DNA of 64,000 bases from Nautilus pompilius (lineage: Eukaryota; Mollusca; Cephalopoda; Nautilida; Nautilidae): positions 248,001 through 312,000 of the forward strand of contig JACATO010000631.1 in NCBI GenBank assembly GCA_018389105.1, read 5' to 3'. This document shows, piece after piece, positions 1 to 12,900 of the stretch. The position numbers and the translations under genes were made by a program. The notes beneath the pieces were generated by a model. It ran no database searches, was not told the origin of the DNA, and was given only the letters and a program-made list of their open reading frames with translations. The first letter of the stretch is position 1. Every line of letters starts with the position of its first letter.

Positions 1-100
1 CTTTTAAAGATGGTGAGTTCTGTTAAAGTGTACAATAACTAAAATTTCTGTATGCCATTTCCCACTAACTTTGCTATATTGTGGAATCATTGAAACTACG

Positions 101-725
101 CTCATAAAATTAAGGCCACTCTACAATATCATTAATTTTATTGCAAAGTAGGTTTTGCAGTTTGAGGATAAAATTAGATGCTAGGTGTCAATTTTCTTAT
201 TTTTTCAGCCTAACAAAGCAGGCATGGATTGTTGAAATTGCACAAGCAAAATCATCCCCTGTACAACAGTTGAACGGACAGGCCCTCATCTCCTTTTGGA
301 ACTGCTGTTGACAACTGACCTTTGCATATGCATATCTCCTGGATGCCCAAAGCAACTTTAAACTCATTGGGTCAGGCAAAAAAGCCTATATGCACTGCCA
401 ACCAGAAGAATGTAACAATCATAAAAGTTGGATGGTCTGAGGATCATTCTCAGCAAAGAGAACTGGTCCCCTTGTCCAGATTCATGACTCTTTAAATCAG
501 CATCACTACTTGAACATCTTTTGTGATTGATAATGGATTCATACATCAAAGAACACATGGCCATTCAAAATGTCATGGACTTATGATTTGTTTGCTTGCC
601 AAAATTAAAATGAGCTTAACTCCACAGCAGCGTGTCAAATTGGTAGAGAGAATGCCAGAACAATGCATATGGTTTATGTGACCAAGTACTGATTAATGTA
701 GAGTGGCCCCACTTTTATGAACAAG
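101..725. mobile_element. Short element with inverted terminal repeats, MITE-like
   Basis: The left arm at about 101-135 (TCATAAAA, then GGCCACTCTACA, then ATTAAT) is matched in inverted orientation at about 691-725, with the same three blocks on the other strand. The arms are about 30 bases and about 560 bases apart. The interior encodes no recognisable intact transposase. Size and structure suggest a non-autonomous DNA transposon lying downstream of the last visible PLRG1 exon. Confidence 0.5.
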
Positions 726-956
726 TCAAAATTGGATGTAGTTCCAATAGAGAAAATTATTATACATATATCCATAACACTGGCCTTGTAGGTAGTGTGT
801 AACTATAGTCTGGTACAAACCATGTGATATACACTATAATGAATTTCCATTTGAGTAGTTAAAGAGTGCACTAAAAGAAACTAAATCAATAGATATGTTT
901 GAAAATAAAAGATTACATTCGTGTTATATACTGGAGGGGGGGTCTAAAATACTTAC

Positions 957-3900
957 GGAACTGTCGTCTTCTTTGTATATTTTGATGGTTTTATCCGCCT
1001 CCCCAGTGATCAAACGACTTCCACTGTGATCGAATGTGCATGCAAAGATGCCTGCCTCGGAGTCTATGGAGCCTGGCTGGACAGTTGCCTGCAGACGCTG
1101 AAAGTTGTAGCCTGTTTTCCAATCCCAGAAATGCATTGTTCCATTGTCCGCTGTAAAAAGGGATTTTAATAACACTTAAGTGTTTTCTCTTTAAATGCAA
1201 TATTGGATGTAAAGAAAACAAAAATGATCATCCCTCCAGGTACATATTGGTTATGAAGATTAGGATGGGCATATTTCCAGAGTCATCAGTGAGATAATGT
1301 ACTACATCACTTGAAAGAGAGCAAGCCAAACAGATTCAGATCGTGGAGTTGTGCATGGAGAAACTTTTGTGTTCCAAGATTACTAAGTGGCTTGAGTGCA
1401 GTAAAATGGCTTAGCATCCAGCCTGGAAGCTGTACAAATAAATGGGTGGCTACATAGAAGTAACAGACCCCCAAAAACTTGATGCTGGCACAAGATGTCC
1501 ACTGACATTTTAAAAATGATTTAGAAGACCTACTTATCTCTGCAATAACTGTTCGGAGACAGCTTTGTGGTTTCCAAACTTCAATTCATGAAGGACCCTA
1601 AAAATTTGGGCTGGGGTGCTCTGGTTCAATAAATCATGAATTTATGTACAATTCTATCAAAGATGGGTATTATGGTATGAAGCCATTTCTCCTGAAAAGG
1701 GACAGGCTTTATTCATCAGTTTGTTTGCCTGGACATTTTGACCAATATACTGAAGTCTGCCTGCCTCTTTCAACTGGATTTTCCAACATAATCTGAAACA
1801 TTTGGCTACCATCAATGAGTACAAAGATCTAAAGTGGCCAGCTCAAATCCCTGATCAAACATATATATATTGAAAAAATACTTCATTTATTCATAAAGAA
1901 GCATGAAGCCTTGCAACCAATCTATTGAAGAATTTCCCTCACATGCAGTATGTCACAATGAGAGAGTAATAATACATAAATGTAACAGCTTTACCAATCT
2001 ATCATTTGATATTCAATAAGCCAAAAAAGAAAAAAAATCAGGCATTTAATTTGCTTGCTTAGGCATTATCTTTTAATCCAAGTTGTAAATTCTTCACAAA
2101 ATAATGAGTCCTGCACTGATGCCGACTGAAGGAAATCTCTCAAGAATCTAAATTTTCAGATGCTTCATTAACCTCCATTATAATTTTACTAAAAGCCAGT
2201 GTATTTCATCCAAAAGAATTGGTCACACTGCTGTTTTGTTTTTTTTCTTGTAAAATAATGAACCTACCTCCTGACACCATCACATTATCTGAGTTGAGAG
2301 CCAAGCTGTTGATGATTGCATTATGTCCAGACAGATTTTGGATAAAGTTTCCATCTGGAAATTTCCACTGTTTGATATTGTCTGGAGAACCTGACCCAAA
2401 ACAGTACCTGAAAGCAGAAGGAACATTTGTGATAATCTGTTAATGATCAACAACCAGGTTTTTTATTTTCACAAGATCCAACTAGCACAGAACACTGAAT
2501 TCACCAACAAAGATCTGGTGATTTCTGTTGTTTTTTAGATTCTTTCTTTCCAAAGAATTTACGTGCTATCACCAACCAGATTAAAAACACCCATTCATAG
2601 AATACACAATTGAAATCTTGTGATGCTGAAATGGGAATATTGTGTGGGTTTTTTTATTGTGGAGGATGCCAGACTATTATGAACAGTTTAGTCTGGGGTC
2701 AGTCATTACTTTTGTTTACAACACTGTCATAAGTAAACACTTGTCACATTTGATCATGCAGACTAGACCAATAGATCATTTTTTAGCAGATCATGTTGTG
2801 CTAAAAGTGAGAACAATTTAAAGCTTCTGAAAAAAAGCTGTGAAAGAAAAATGAATGAAAATTAATTTCCAGTAGAAACTGGCAGACATAAAAATTAATC
2901 CAATCATAGTGTCATTACACTGTTTCTACTGAATTACTGCTAATACCCAGTTAGAAGCCACTTCTGTATATTAACATCTTTTGACCATCCTACGAATGTT
3001 TCTTTGAGTCAGTTTCAATCAAAAGTAATACCATTTATGCAGTTTCTGTTCAACATGGTTCAGTTAGTATCTGATGAATTAAGAAGCCTGGGGTGTCTTC
3101 ATAAGAAATTGACTAACAACTCTCACCGACATGACCTACCTATTAATTTATTAAATAACAACCTGAAGTCACTGGACTCTGTGACAGTGTACATGGTTAC
3201 CAAGCTCATCCCAAAGGTGTACAACAGGGTTCAGATCTGGGGAACAAGATGGTCAGGCTACTCCATTAATGTTGAAAGTGTACAAAACACCCAAGGCACC
3301 ATGTTGGTGTGAGGATGTGTGTGGTCTTGTAGGAACATCCCACCAAGGGAGGGCTTGCATAATGAGGACAATATCTCTGTACCTGATTTTTTGTCAGGAT
3401 TCCCTGTAGGTGTACAAGATTGGTGTGGTAATTTTCATGCATCATACCTAGGTAAAAATTTTGCTGTGCACAGCTCATCAGGACCAATTATCCAGTGTAC
3501 GAGGTCTTTCGAAAAAGTATCTGACCTTAGGCTCGGAAAAAAAAATTACATACTTGGTGGGGTTCAATTGTTAATCCCCTTCGAAGTGGGCCCCTTGTGC
3601 CTCTACACACACAGCCCAGCGATCCTTCCACTTGAAGCACGTCTGGAATGCTTCCGGAATGGCTCTCAGCTCCGCCATCGCATTCCGCATGATGTCCTTT
3701 TGGCTCTCTAAGTGGGAGCCTTTCAGTGGCATTTTCATTTTTGGGAACCAGAAGTCAGAAGGAGCCATGTCTGGAGAGTAGGGAACCTGGCGAATGAGTG
3801 AAATGCCTTTCTTTGCCAAGAAACCTTGGATCAGCTGTGATGGATGAGCCGAGGTGTTGTCATGATGCAGCTGCCAGTTTTGCGAGGCCCACAGATCCGG

Positions 3901-6900
3901 TCTCTTGCACCAAACTGCATCACGAAGACGTCGGAGGCCTTCTTGATAGTACTCCTTTGTAACTGTTTGTCCTGGTGCATATTCGTGATGCACAACGCCT
4001 CAGTAGTCAAAGAAAACAGTCAGCATCACCTTGATTTTTCTCCGGACCTGACATTTGGTGCTTCCACTGTGACGACTGAGCTTTGGTTTCTGTGTCGTAC
4101 CCACCCATACACCCACATCTCATCTCCAGTTATCACGGTATTCTGAAACTCAGGATCTCTGTTGGCAGTATCCAGCAGGTCCTGCGCAACCTCAAGACGA
4201 AGTTGTTGTTGTTCCTGAGAAAGCGGCTTAGGCACAAATTTCGCTGCCACTCTGTGGAAGCCCAAATCCTCCTTTATATTGCGTGTGCTGAATCTTTACT
4301 GATCCCAACCTCATCACCAATTTCCCACACTGTCAAACGACGATCCTCCATTATCAAGATCCACAATTTCTTGATAACTGCATTGCGGCTTGTTGACGGC
4401 CTCCCGGAATGCTGGTCATTTTTCACCGATGTGCTACCATCTTTGAACCTGTTGTACCATTCTTTAATTTTAGTAACACCCATGTCATTGTCACCAAAAG
4501 CCTGTTGAATTTTGCGAACTGTTTCTGCTTGGGTATCTCCAAGCTTTTGGCAAAACTTGATGCAAGATCATTGCTCCACACGTTCCATCATCACAGGTGA
4601 AATGAAAATGCAACAAGTGGTACAGCACCTCACACGCTGGTTGCCTGACAGCAACTGACGCATCCAGCAAGCCCGCCAAAAATCACACATGCGCATGAAG
4701 GCATGCGTCTCCACTATGCACACTTTTGCCTCCCTAACGCCATTACTTCCCACGGGAAAAAATAAAGTCGGATACTTTTTCAACAGACCTCATAGCTCAG
4801 GTATACTGTGTTGCTCAAGGTAGCAGCAACAGTGAACTCATTCCACGAGTGAGTATATGTATATAGCAGCAGCTTATGGTAAGTATGTGGACATTCAGAT
4901 TGGCAGCAACCTCATACAGATTATTCCAGCTTGAATCCTTCTAATTATGTTATTCCTATTACTGTTAAAGTTGGACAAATCACAGCAAATGGAATTATAT
5001 AGCCAACACTCAGTGTATGAACATGATTTTAACAAGGAACATACCCACATCTGGAAAATTGTACTATTTTGTGAGTAAAGCTTTCTCCAGTGACAACATG
5101 CACAGCAACCAATGCAGTTGGTGATTAGCGAAATTCAAGGAAAACAACTGAATGATTTTGACACTTTTCACTGGAATCAACACTGAAAATGCTGTTCTGC
5201 AACTATTTTTGAGTTATTACAGATAGCAGATTTAACATGGTGTTTAAAAAAAAAATGAGGTCGCTTTCCTCTTGTACACCTCATAATTATGTTTTTCTTT
5301 GCAAGCATCAAATTTTTTATCAAATGTGAAAACCATTCCTCTACAATGTTTTCACAAGCTGTGGGTTCATCATTTGACTTTGCTATTTACGAACACCTGC
5401 TATCAATTCTCATTCTGTGAGTGTGTAAACCAATCAATGCTTTAGGGAAAGAGAATATAAAGTTTAGATAGAGAAAAACGTGCTGCATTTACTGAGTAGG
5501 GTGAAGAGCCAGTGATCGAACACTTTTTTTGTGGTTAGTGAGTGTGACACGTGATCTCCCGGCAGCCAAATCCCACAACCTGATTGTACAGTCGTGACTT
5601 CCAGTGATCACCTAGGAAAAAAGAGAAAGAGACTTTTTAACTGAAACTTTCTCTGCATTCACCGACCAGCTAGCTGTTCTCACCTGAATGAAACAATTTT
5701 GACAGCCACATGATGACTATTTACACTTGTAAAAAGTGGGAGATATAATGTCAATAGTAATCATTCTGAGTCAGACACCAGCTGCCCTTTTTTGATTTGC
5801 ATATGAGTAACTGCAGCAGGTCTTGTTGTTACGGAGCTTACTAGAAATCCCTGGGGCACAATAAATAGTTGCTATTCAGTGGAGACCTAGAGTCTTAACA
5901 GGTAACTTGGTTAAAACAGCAGTATACGTTTGCTACAAGATCTTACAATGATGTTAAAGATATGCAATCAGATTTAAATCACTTAGACTGGTCAAATAAA
6001 ATGTAATTAAAATGCAAACATCTCAGCTTTGCACAGATTACAACTAACTACTCATCATGAACTAGATTGCTTTCACAATAACAGAAGAAATGGATATAGG
6101 AGTTATAATAGATAACACCTTAAAAGTAAACTCTCTGGAATGTTAAATTACATGGTTAAGCACTAGCAGTTCTAGTTACTCTGTACAGGTTCAGCCATGG
6201 AGCTCATATTAAACAAAAAATCTAAACTGAACAACAAAAACATGAAAATAAGCACACTGTATCAATACATCTTAGTAGAAAATCATGTAACAATGAAGCA
6301 GATTTAATTTGTTATAATGATACTAGTTCAAAAGGACTTATGCAACAGCCTAATATTAGCTAATGTACTATCAGTAGTGACTGACTCTTTGGTAGTGTCA
6401 CCTGTGACCAGCTATGCACCTCTGAAGTTAACTGATGGATGTTCCAGAAATCAGTAGCCACATCTAAAGCAGTTGATTGTCTGTAGAATTCATTTCAGGG
6501 ATGCATAATCAGGTTGAGGCCAGAGCCAGCCAAGAAATGGCTCTGATCTTGATCAATGCAGTACTAATAGGCCATGGGACATGTATCGAAAAAGTGTCTA
6601 AAATATTAATTTTGTAGGAACTACCATATATAAAATCAACTTATTTTCCTATTTAAAGCTGTCTTTCAGAAGATGCAATGAGCAATGATTTGGATGAAAG
6701 CATGAACACAACTATTTTTTGTAAAACCAACCTCAATAAATGCTTGCTAATTACATTATCTGACTTGAAAGATCTTCAAACTGAGCCATAATCCTACAGA
6801 TGCATAGTTCTTGGTCTAACTGCCAACCGTGGGTTACAGGACTGGAGAAATCTATTTTGTTTATTCTGCCTGTATGTGCAAACCTGATAATCACCACGTT

Positions 6901-9900
6901 TTGTTTCAGCAATAAAAGCATCTTTATTTGGTGGAAGTGAAGCATATCTTGTAAATAAGTTCAAAGACATATCTTGTACTCCATTAACAGAGTTGTACCT
7001 CTTCCAAACAAATTTTTTCACTGACCAAAATAACAATGTTCATGTTCAATCAACAGTTTCAGTTCCATAACGTTTCTTTGGGAAAACAGTTTGTAATGGC
7101 TATCACTGCTGACTATGATTGACTCTGGAATTAGATGATGTTACCATGTAAATAAAAATGCTCTGGACAGGAAGAAAAATATTGCCTAATGAATCAAGGA
7201 TTTACAGAAGACTAAGTTAAATTAGCTGTTGGCAACAATCAAGTTGCTTAAATATGGGTCTTGAACACGTAGACAGGAAATATTTTTCAGCTATCTGGTT
7301 ACCAAGGATCATATTTACAAATTAGCTAAAATTCCAGCATACATATCAGAATATCTTAACAATAGATTTTTAATGGTTAGAATAAACCACTGGCAAATAG
7401 TTAATTATTGACACAGCAATTTGAGTTTCCCCAGATCCTTTTTTTTGCATGGCACATGTCTGCCTTTCCAGCCATTTCACAACATACTTTACTAATCTCA
7501 ACTCTTACAATGGTAAGGCAGAATCCAAGCTTGTACTGCCACTTTTTTTTCTAGAATCTCTGTTCAATGTTTTAGTTACATAATGTCACCAGTTACAGTG
7601 CTGTGGTGGTCATATGAGCCTGGTGTTGCTGTCAGCTATGGCTCTTTCAGTACTCACAAGTTTCACTCAAGTTCCTATATCAGCAGGGGGCCAGCTTAAC
7701 ACAGTATTCTTGCAGTTAGTATATTTTCAAATTCAGGGAGTTATTTGAGCTTTGAGTCCAGAAAATAAATGGTTAAAATGCACATCTAAATTGCAGACAA
7801 AGCCTCTGTGGGATTTTAAATAGTCTTCCTATGATCCTTCCTCACTATGGTAGACTTAATCTAGATACAAGAACCAGTAAATAATGTCTCCCTGTTAAAG
7901 GCTCTAGTAAAATGGCCTAGCCCTGCATTCATCGACCACGTGTCATATTTCCAAAATTAATACAGATATTGGGCATCTGCAACTTCTTAGTTAAATACTC
8001 ATCAATCTTTTTAATAACATATCAATTAGATGATGAAACAATATATTTGATTTTATACTTTAGTTGTCTACAGATAATTTCATGGTGACACTTTTTAAAT
8101 TGAGGGGAGAGAAAGCATAAAAATATATAGATTTTGAAATATTTTCAATTAGATAATAGGGAGTTATTTTAATAATTAAAGCAGTAAAAAAAAAGGTGTA
8201 ATGGGGACACTTCTGACAAAAAGAACTGAAAAAGATTTTTAAAAACTTCTGGCTATTTTGACTTTGTATATCCATATATTTCAATTTTAAGCCCTAAAAA
8301 AGGTGCTTCAATTGAAAAAAGTAAAAAAAAAAAAAAAATCAAAATGTCTAACTTACCCATCTCAAAAAGATTGTAGCCAGCTAATAATTCATTTAGTGAA
8401 CTGCATAACTTTTAAAATATTATGACCAGAGAGCACAGACAGTAGTCTTAAGAAAGTTACTTGCTGGAATAACTTCTGCACAATGAACATTGCTGCAGTC
8501 CTCCAAGCCCTGGAGGTGCTGAGAGGAAAAGGATGTCACTTACCAATTAATTTACTCATTACTAAAAAGGTGACAGGAAATGCCTGAAATAATTTACTTT
8601 CCATTCTTATCTTGATAATCAGTATGGGCTCAGAGTTAGATTTCTTTGAATGGAATAAATGCTCGCTCACCTGTGGTTCTGCTGCTTGGCATCGCACCAC
8701 AGCTACTGTGTTGGTATGTCCAGTCATTGTATAAACACAGGCCTTTGTTCTCATATCCCACACCTGAAAAAACAATTCATTTATATTAACAATAATAAAA
8801 CGACTAAAAAAAATTTCTTGTCTAATTAATAGCAACACATTATATATATATATAAATTACTGTACAATCAAATTCAAGTAGCACAGAGGTGGCCAAAATT
8901 AGTACATCACCAAAGTTTGTTTTTTTTTTAATGTTTAAGTTCAATTACACCTTGATTGAATAATACAGGGTTTCAGGGTTTTCTGCTTCCAACTTATCAT
9001 TTATGCTTTTCTCTTGCTGGAATACTACTATTATTTGGACATAATAGAAGTCACTGCTTTATTACTTTATAACCCTACAAAAATTACTATAGTAGCCATG
9101 TGAATATTGAAACAAAGCTATTTTGGCTTTAGTGCTAATTAAAACATTTTTGCATTGAAATACACAAAACAAACACTCAGTATTTTGTTTAAAAACAGTG
9201 ATCTTTATTTTGTTAATGTAAATCCACTTAATTAACAAATGGTTTATTCTTCTAAGATAGACATTCTTCGAGTTTTCTGAAATGATTTCTAAGACTGGAT
9301 TTCAACCAAGTTTTACAGGGCATTTTACAGATTTAAAATGATCAAAACAGTATGCACCCAAATATACATTAAAAAATTTTTCAGAACTCAACTAAAACAT
9401 GAAAGAAGCAGACTGCAAAGATTAGTTTGAACTGTAAAAGTATAGACTAAAAAACTGTTAGACTGATCAAGGCACTGGTAACAATAAGCAATTTTTAGAC
9501 CACATATTGTATAAGTCTTAACATCTACCTGGTCCTCCCATCTCACCCAAAACAGCTTCCTTACTGAACTAAATCAAAAACAATACAATCTACTGGTATG
9601 TATGTGTTGTCATTATTTTTTGTTGTTTTTTTTAGCTTTTATAATTTATATTAACTACATCTCATTTATTGTTTTTTGTTAAATCTTTAACAACTGCAGC
9701 ATGTAATGAAAATGTTAACATGAACTGTCAAGCAACAACTATTTATTAAGAGTCAATAAAAATTGTTCAATTGTAGGAAAAAAAGAAATTGATAACTAGA
9801 AAAGTAGCTAAAACTTCATTGTCTTTCTATAGATAATTAATTTTACAATTTTTTAATTATTATTTAGTGGTTTATAATTGTACATGGATCAGATTACAAT

Positions 9901-12900
9901 TTCTTAATTTTCAATATTATCAAAATCAAAATATTTCCCAGGTGCAACACAAAACTAATAAGCAAATAAAGTGTCATCTATCTCCAACACCTGAAAAGAC
10001 AGATGGGGCAGGAAACTGCCCACATACACTACCAAATTTTGTTTACATCTGAAATAATAATGAACTTACTCTGGCTGTAGCATCCCGACCACAGGTTACC
10101 AGCACATCTATAGATGGATGAAGGTCCAGACCATACACGGCACTTAGATGACCATGGTAATGTCGAATTACCTAAAAATATGTATGTATATAGATTGAGA
10201 AAAGTGGCCATTCGTAGCAACATTCTTTTTGCAATTTCTTAACTGGTCTATCCAACCCCGATCCACAAAAAGCTCCTCAGTATATGACAGTCAGAAAGGT
10301 TAGCCCTAATGATAGGTAAGTTACATGCATGTGCCTTCAAACTGAAGCTATTCAGGCCAAGAACATCCACAGAAATCCCCTTGTTGGTATATATACTGGA
10401 AAGTCCCTACTACAACTCTTAGTGCCTGGAAGAAACTCTCAATGATGGATAGGTACAAAAAAATAAAGCCATGATATGGATAATTTGTCACAAGTCACTC
10501 CCAAACATGGAGTTAACCTTAACAAAACAGGCCAATGCAGTACACACTCAGACATCCAGGGCCTGAAAACACAAATTGAAGAATTCCTCTCTCAGACAAA
10601 CTTAACAATCAAGCCACAATATACTATATTCAACAGGATTATCATTGTTAGAAATACAATTGGTCATTTATCAATCACTCACTTTATTGCAGTTTATGTG
10701 GAATGCTTCCCTCTTCTTGATGCCAGTTAATGTTTGGGATTTTAAAAACCTGTCCAGTTAAATACTTGTGCACTTTATTTTTCTAACAGGGTAATAAAAG
10801 AATTGTTTTGTTTGCTTTCAAATTGTAAATTTTGTAAAATTAATTCATAACCTATAAGTCTGTTATTACCTTGTTGTACTCCAAATCCCAGCATTTCACC
10901 TGTTTGTCCTCCCCACAGGAGAAAAGGTAAGGCTGATTTGGACTGACCACTACACCACGCACAGAGCTAATGTGACCTGTCAAGGATAATTTCAGTGTAC
11001 CACTGGCAAGATCCCAGATCTGGAAAAAATGTAAACAAATATCTCATCTATACATTGATACATAAAACAAGATATCCTCTGAAATGAGTTCTCTTACCTT
11101 TATTTCACTATATTTGGTGAAGCAGCTTTTAATAACTTCTAAATCTTGGTTTTACTTTGCTTGCATTATATATGTGAGAACACTAGTTGATGCTTTAATA
11201 ATATTTAAAAATTACTAGTAAACTGTTCAGAGTTTTTAGCTGTCTTCAAACACCAATGTTACCAACTATAGACAGCTAATGAAGCCATGCAGTCCCACAG
11301 GTATTGCTAACAAGCAATGTCATTCCTATGCCTTGTGAGACTTGGCACTTTTGCCTTCTACAGGAAATGTAAAGATTCTACAATTCTACTAGAACTCCTC
11401 TGCTCAGCTGGAGTGACCAGGGAAAACCAAGCCAACAGAGTGGCATGAAAAAGCAAGAAGATACCATATTATGGGAGATTCACCAAACCAAGTCAGTCCC
11501 TAACAATTAAAACTTGGGCCCTCTACCAAAGCAGGTTGGGCAGTCAGATACCCACTGCTCTGCCCTTAACCGTTTTATATTCTTTCTTGCTAGAATTTCA
11601 TCTCAAGAAGTTCCTTTTTGAACTTTAATATGTATTTTCAAATTTTTTTTAAAAATTGAATAACCTGCTAAAAAAAAAAGACTTTTGATATGGTTAGTTC
11701 ACCTTGATTACTCTGTCTCCACCACCTGTGACAAACCACTCATTCTTCGGTTCCACTGAAATACACCGAACCCAGCCAAGATGACCACTAATCACCTAAA
11801 AAGGCAAAAATAAATTCTAAAAAACAAAACACATCAGTCTTTAATAAAATAGCCTGTAGTTAAGTCTCTATAACTGTTTCCTACTGCCTCAAAACTCTAA
11901 TAACTTTGCTTCAATCCCAACAATAACTATTAGCTTTGTAGAAATATGCATATTACAAATAAAAATTAGTTCCATTATACTGCTAGCTTGTTTTTATATA
12001 GTTTACTGATTCAAAATCTTCACAACAAACTCTTGAAGATTACTATACTAGCTATCAGCAACTTCATAGTATGGAAGCTACAACCACTGTGCAGCAGACA
12101 CAGAGCCACATAGACATATGGAATAATGAATGTGCAGATCAAGTAACCAAACAAGCATTATTCCTTGGATTCTAAAATTATATCAATGGGAAAATATCAA
12201 ATTAAAGATTTCAAAGTTGGAAAATGTCAGGAAAAGGCAGTCATTATTTTAAATTCTAGAAATGTCTCAATAATAAGATACAAGTTGTTTAGCAGACTTA
12301 GCCACTTCCAAAGTCAGCAGTATCTCTTACCAACCCACCAGTGTAACCATTGCATAAAGGAGTTGTCACTGGAACAATATTTGCCAGTGAAAAAAATTCC
12401 AAAGGCCAATAATACAAAAAAAAAAAAACTCCAAAACCAACAGAAATAAATCAGGGGAATTCTTTCTATGTCCCTACCAAGCCAGTCAGTCAGAATTAAC
12501 AAGCTAGTTCATGTTCAGCAACCATGAAAGATGATAGGAATCACAAACCCTGTAAAGTTTCCATGGAGGATGCCACTGTGGTCTTGGCATAGTGGGTGCT
12601 TTCTTTGGGACTATGGCCTGATGCTGTCCAACTATCTGCAAATGAAAAACTTGGTTGAAGAGCAAAAAATATATTTAAAAACTAACCAGAACTATTAACC
12701 ATGAAGTCAAACATAAATATGGTGCAAGCAAAGACCATTAGTTTTCATTCATCTATAATGTAGAATTTTGACTCATGATCTTTGAGAGATGGAAAGTATA
12801 GTTAGTAAACAATAGAAATTGTTATTAAATGTTGTTCTCTGTATATTTTCAATGTATTTTAATTCAGTGCAAATAAGATTATGATGTTAGAAATTTAAAC

